Source of the DNA: Flavobacteriales bacterium
GTDB lineage: Bacteria > Bacteroidota > Bacteroidia > Flavobacteriales_F > PHOS-HE28
NCBI GenBank assembly: GCA_019912395.1
Contig: JAIOIH010000031.1
Span: 89,898-153,897, forward strand
Reading direction: 5' to 3'
Length of the DNA stretch: 64,000 bases
This document shows, piece by piece, positions 58,330 through 64,000 of this stretch. A program made the translations under genes and the position numbers. How positions within the stretch are numbered: position 1 is the stretch's first letter; each line of letters begins with the position of its first letter. Under the pieces are notes generated by a model. It saw only the letters and a list, made by a program, of their open reading frames with translations, had not been told where the DNA came from and ran no database searches.

Positions 58330-59832
58330 ATGCGCAAGCTCATGCTCATTTGCGGTGCTCTGATCTGCGGTTTGCTTTCCGCACAGAACTGGGCCTTGAT
58401 CAACCCGGACTACAAGTACAACTACAGCAACGACGGCACGGATACGATCAGCGACCAGATCTTCGTGACGCAAATTGATACGCTGGGCGTGGACAGCTTT
58501 CGGTATGAGTTGACTTCTGATGTAGCAGGGCATTGCCTCACATGCGACCCGATGCAGTACTCTGCGCCATGCTACGGGTTACAAGCCCCGATGATCAGGA
58601 CCGGAATTCCGCATGTATTTGGGAACAACGTAATCCTCCTCGGAACCGATCTCTGGATCATTGCTGGTGCTGGAAGCATGTTGATAAAGCCGCATCTCAG
58701 TGTAGGCTCTTCATGGATCTCTCCCCTGGGTGGGACGGCCTGGCTCTACGATGCGGACACCATGTCCCTGTTCGGTGGGGTGGATAGCGTAAAATCGATC
58801 GCGTTTAGCAACGGCGATACGTTGCTCATATCCAAGTCTTTCGGTCTGGTAGCGAGATGGAACGACGCGAACTTTGGTCAAATGTTGATCGGTCTGGACG
58901 GGACCTTGCAATTAGGAATGCATCTTCCGGATGTTGGCGACTATTTCGCGCATCAGGTCGGGGACGTGTTCGAGTTCGCCAAGGAAGGTCATTATGAGGA
59001 CGCGAGCTGTGTCCACTACACCTACGGGTGGATCAAGTACATATGCATGCAACGGGAAGACTTGCCGGACACCATAGCACTTACCTATCAGACCATTGAG
59101 CAAATGGACGAGTATGGGTTCACCATTCCTGGGCCACCGCACCCTTGCGGCGGCTGGCAGGGCGCCTGGGTCGACACGGTTACCGTACATATCGCTCGTG
59201 GATCGATGATGAGCACACACCACTTCAATCCAGACCTGCACATTGGCACATGGCCTGGAGCAGTTGGCTTGTCAGACTATCTCTATGCCACGGACAGTCT
59301 ATTCACATGGATGACCATCGGCCTTGATAGCACCGGACGCACAACGATGGGGTCTGCATTCGATGTGGCATCGAATACCAACTTGTTCTGCTCGAGCGAT
59401 CAGGATAGTTCGATCCTCATGCAGGCAAATACTAATTGGTGGTTGAGCTCCACGTTCGGCGAGGGGATCGGGCTTGTTGAAGAGATCAGGGATGGGATCA
59501 TCGCAGGATCCCGTCGACACCTCGTAGGCTATGTATTTGATGGGGACACCTCTGGCACAGTGCATTCCGACTCGTTCCTCCTGTCCGTTCAGGAGCATCC
59601 GGACGAGGCACCTGCCGTCACGCTTCACCCGAACCCTGCGGATGACCACCTCCTCCTTACATCCGTTGCTCCAGGCACAACCTTCTCCATCCTCAACTTG
59701 ACGGGTCATGTGCTTTTGACCCAGATGACCACATCAACACCGGAACATATCGTTGTCAGCGGTCTGGCTCCCGGTGTCTATCTGATGCGGATGGACGGAT
59801 ATGGACCCCAGCGCTTCGTGATCGCCCGGTAA
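58330..59832 (+). CDS. Secreted T9SS-type protein, paralog B
   Basis: MRKLMLICGALICGLLSAQNWALINPDYKYNYSNDGTDTIS...; C-terminal VTLHPNPADDHLLLTSV...LAPGVYLMRMDGYGPQRFVIAR. Confidence 0.85.
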   Translation: MRKLMLICGALICGLLSAQNWALINPDYKYNYSNDGTDTISDQIFVTQIDTLGVDSFRYELTSDVAGHCLTCDPMQYSAPCYGLQAPMIRTGIPHVFGNNVILLGTDLWIIAGAGSMLIKPHLSVGSSWISPLGGTAWLYDADTMSLFGGVDSVKSIAFSNGDTLLISKSFGLVARWNDANFGQMLIGLDGTLQLGMHLPDVGDYFAHQVGDVFEFAKEGHYEDASCVHYTYGWIKYICMQREDLPDTIALTYQTIEQMDEYGFTIPGPPHPCGGWQGAWVDTVTVHIARGSMMSTHHFNPDLHIGTWPGAVGLSDYLYATDSLFTWMTIGLDSTGRTTMGSAFDVASNTNLFCSSDQDSSILMQANTNWWLSSTFGEGIGLVEEIRDGIIAGSRRHLVGYVFDGDTSGTVHSDSFLLSVQEHPDEAPAVTLHPNPADDHLLLTSVAPGTTFSILNLTGHVLLTQMTTSTPEHIVVSGLAPGVYLMRMDGYGPQRFVIAR

Positions 59833-59859
59833 GATCACCGTAGTAGCGAACTTTGCGGC

Positions 59860-61890
<2,031 letters not shown>

Positions 61891-61901
61891 TCCATGGCTG
61901 C

Positions 61902-62591
61902 ATGCGTGCCGCGTTCCTGCTTGTAACGCTCGTGGTAAGTCAATGGTCCGCAGCGCAGGACCAAACGAGCCTGTGGCTTCGCTATTCCTTTCGGATTCCG
62001 CTGGATACGAACTGGACCGTGCAAATGGACCCCGACTTCCGCACCGAACTGGCTCCGAATACATGGGGCTTCACGCAGTGGTTGTTCCGGAGCGACTTCC
62101 AACGGCGCTTGAACGATGTGCATACCGTGGGATTTGGCGCAGTGGGTGCGTACAATACCGACGAACAACAACTCGTCGAGATGTTCGAATGGCGTCCACA
62201 GGTCACCTTGCTCACACGTCCACGCTCCCTCGATCGCAGGTTGCTGTTGCGAGGGAGGGTGGAATGGCGGCAACAATACTTTTCCTCGGACGGGGAAACC
62301 GCGTCCCAGAGCTTCGGCACCTTGCGCTGTCGTGCCCTGGTCCAGTACGAGATCCCCTTTGCCCGGACCAAGCACCTCATGACGCGTGGATTCCGCAACC
62401 AGGCCGAGATCATGGTCCGGGCGTACACGGATACGCCCTTGGGCTTCATGGACCAGCTCCGCTTGTCCTCCGCGTGGGTGATGCCGGCCTCCAGGAAGGT
62501 GGAAATGGAGGTCATGTGGATGTGGTTCCTTCGGGAGAAGGAAATATGGCAGCAGTGGTTCCGGATCGCCTTCGTACACCGGCTCGTGTAA
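61902..62591 (+). CDS. DUF2490-like protein
   Basis: MRAAFLLVTLVVSQWSAAQDQTSLWLRYSF...QWLFRSDFQRRLNDVHTVGFGAVGAY..RVEWRQQYF: DUF2490-like barrel. Confidence 0.75.
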   Translation: MRAAFLLVTLVVSQWSAAQDQTSLWLRYSFRIPLDTNWTVQMDPDFRTELAPNTWGFTQWLFRSDFQRRLNDVHTVGFGAVGAYNTDEQQLVEMFEWRPQVTLLTRPRSLDRRLLLRGRVEWRQQYFSSDGETASQSFGTLRCRALVQYEIPFARTKHLMTRGFRNQAEIMVRAYTDTPLGFMDQLRLSSAWVMPASRKVEMEVMWMWFLREKEIWQQWFRIAFVHRLV

Positions 62592-62782
62592 CCGCCTTGC
62601 TACCTTGTGACCTACGCAGGGCATCTCAAAGAAATATCCCTGGTAAACAGGGGATCCTGCGGGACGAAGTTGGACGTGTATAGAATTCGGCGGATGTGGC
62701 AGAGTCATTCCCACATCCTTCGCCGAACGACTTACCTTCGACGGTGCGTTCCTTTCTGATCGAACCCTGAAATTGTGATCCC

Positions 62783-64000
62783 ATGAGAAACTCGTTACGC
62801 CCGCTCGTCCTTGGATCCACCCTTCTTATCCTCGGGGCTACCCTGGCGCAAGCGCCCTTCCAAGTCCGTGTCAACGGCCACATCGCCGAATGCGTCCCCG
62901 GCCAGATGGTGACCGTGCAAACCTTGCCCGGTACGCTGCCCGCACAATCCGTGGCGGTGCCTACGGACGGGAACTGTGACTTCCAAGCGAACCTCGGCCT
63001 CCTCTCCCCCACCGGCGGGGTCTTTGCCTACTCGTTGTGCAGCAACGGCACCAGCACCGGGGATTCATCGGCGTATGCCTTCAGCAATCCGATCGATTCC
63101 ACCACGCTGGACCTGGACCTCTCCTGCGAAGGCGCTGCCTCCGGCTTTTGCCAAGCTTGCGTTACGGTGGCACAGGATGGCACAACGCCCTTCAGTGCGC
63201 AGTTCACCAGCTGCAGCAGTGGCGGCGCACCACCGTACACCACCATCTGGTTGATGCCCGACGGCACCCTCAGCCTCGATGCGAGCCCCACCTTCCTCTT
63301 CAGTGGGCCCGGCGCATACGGCGTGTGCATGCAGGTCTCCGATGCCACGGGCTGCTCCAGTGTAGCGTGCGATACGGTGTTCGTCGGTGCGGACGGCACC
63401 ATCAACCCGCCGGGCTCGCTGCCCTGCCAAGCCGGCTTCTGGGTGCTCCAAGCCTATTCGGACACCTCCAGTGGCGGCGGCCTTTTGGCACCGATCCCCA
63501 ACGAGGTTTGGGTATGGAACCTCAGCAGCGGGGCCGACGGCATCGACCAATACTCCTGGGACTTCGGTGATGGCGATGGGTCCGCCGAGCCCTATCCCAC
63601 CCATGTGTACGATGGTCCCGGTCCCTGGCAACTCTGCCTTACCGTCAGCAGCGGCGCCTGTACGGACACCCACTGCGATACGGTGAGCATCGATGCGGAC
63701 GGGCTGCTGAACGGCATGATGCTCGATGGCCTCCACGTCGCTACGGAAAGCCGCTCGAACGGCTTCACGCTGAACGTGATCGCCTCCCTGCCCACGGGCA
63801 TTCACGAATGGCCGACCATCGCGGACTTCCGCCTATGGCCCAACCCGGCGCAGGATGAACTGAACATCTCCTTCAACAACAGGGGCTCCGGAACCGTGCC
63901 CGTGTCGGTGATAGACGCGACGGGCCGTACGGTGCTGGTTCAACAGCACAGCTTGGCCCTGGGCATCAATACGCTGCGGCTGAACACCGGAAGACTTTCA
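62783..64000 (+). CDS. Secreted PKD-domain protein with T9SS tail, truncated by window end
   Basis: MRNSLRPLVLGSTLLILGATLAQAPFQVRVNGHIAECVPGQMV...; PKD core YSWDFGDGDGSAEPYPTHVY; FRLWPNPAQDELNISF near the edge; no stop in window. Confidence 0.85.
   Translation, partial: MRNSLRPLVLGSTLLILGATLAQAPFQVRVNGHIAECVPGQMVTVQTLPGTLPAQSVAVPTDGNCDFQANLGLLSPTGGVFAYSLCSNGTSTGDSSAYAFSNPIDSTTLDLDLSCEGAASGFCQACVTVAQDGTTPFSAQFTSCSSGGAPPYTTIWLMPDGTLSLDASPTFLFSGPGAYGVCMQVSDATGCSSVACDTVFVGADGTINPPGSLPCQAGFWVLQAYSDTSSGGGLLAPIPNEVWVWNLSSGADGIDQYSWDFGDGDGSAEPYPTHVYDGPGPWQLCLTVSSGACTDTHCDTVSIDADGLLNGMMLDGLHVATESRSNGFTLNVIASLPTGIHEWPTIADFRLWPNPAQDELNISFNNRGSGTVPVSVIDATGRTVLVQQHSLALGINTLRLNTGRLS

Overview
High-GC window that reads as a Bacteroidota (Flavobacteriales-like) chromosome. 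Core blocks: a lipid A operon on the minus strand (lpxD, lpxC-fabZ fusion, lpxA, ABC ATPase, efp, a second lpxD-like gene, partial GAF/PP2C phosphatase); HD hydrolase, PorX, TsaE, alanine dehydrogenase; LytTR regulator and LytS-like TPR kinase; proline dehydrogenase; aroB-aroA; urocanate hydratase. Many secreted T9SS-type proteins are present (PKD, CHU/gliding C-terminus, YPNP-type sorting tails). The most interesting region is about 23.45-36.13 kb: a type I restriction-modification operon (hsdM-hsdS ... hsdR) whose hsdS and hsdR are separated by five tightly packed genes: a UvrD-like helicase, an Abi_C-like abortive-infection protein, a coiled-coil CHAT (caspase-like) protease, a DUF262/DUF1524 GmrSD-like nuclease and a small HExxH zincin. 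The insert looks lower in GC than hsdM and hsdR, and the island is bounded by related degenerate repeats in opposite orientation. Other signals: several 7-bp and 8-bp periodic intergenic arrays, a tandem pair of ~208-bp hairpin (REP-like) elements, a five-fold beta-flower-like repeat protein, a Met/Cys/His-rich small membrane protein, and two secreted paralogs with near-identical 5' ends flanking a YtkA/TonB receptor pair. No rRNA, tRNA, CRISPR array, transposase or integrase was recognised. All family calls are from reading motifs; no database search was run.
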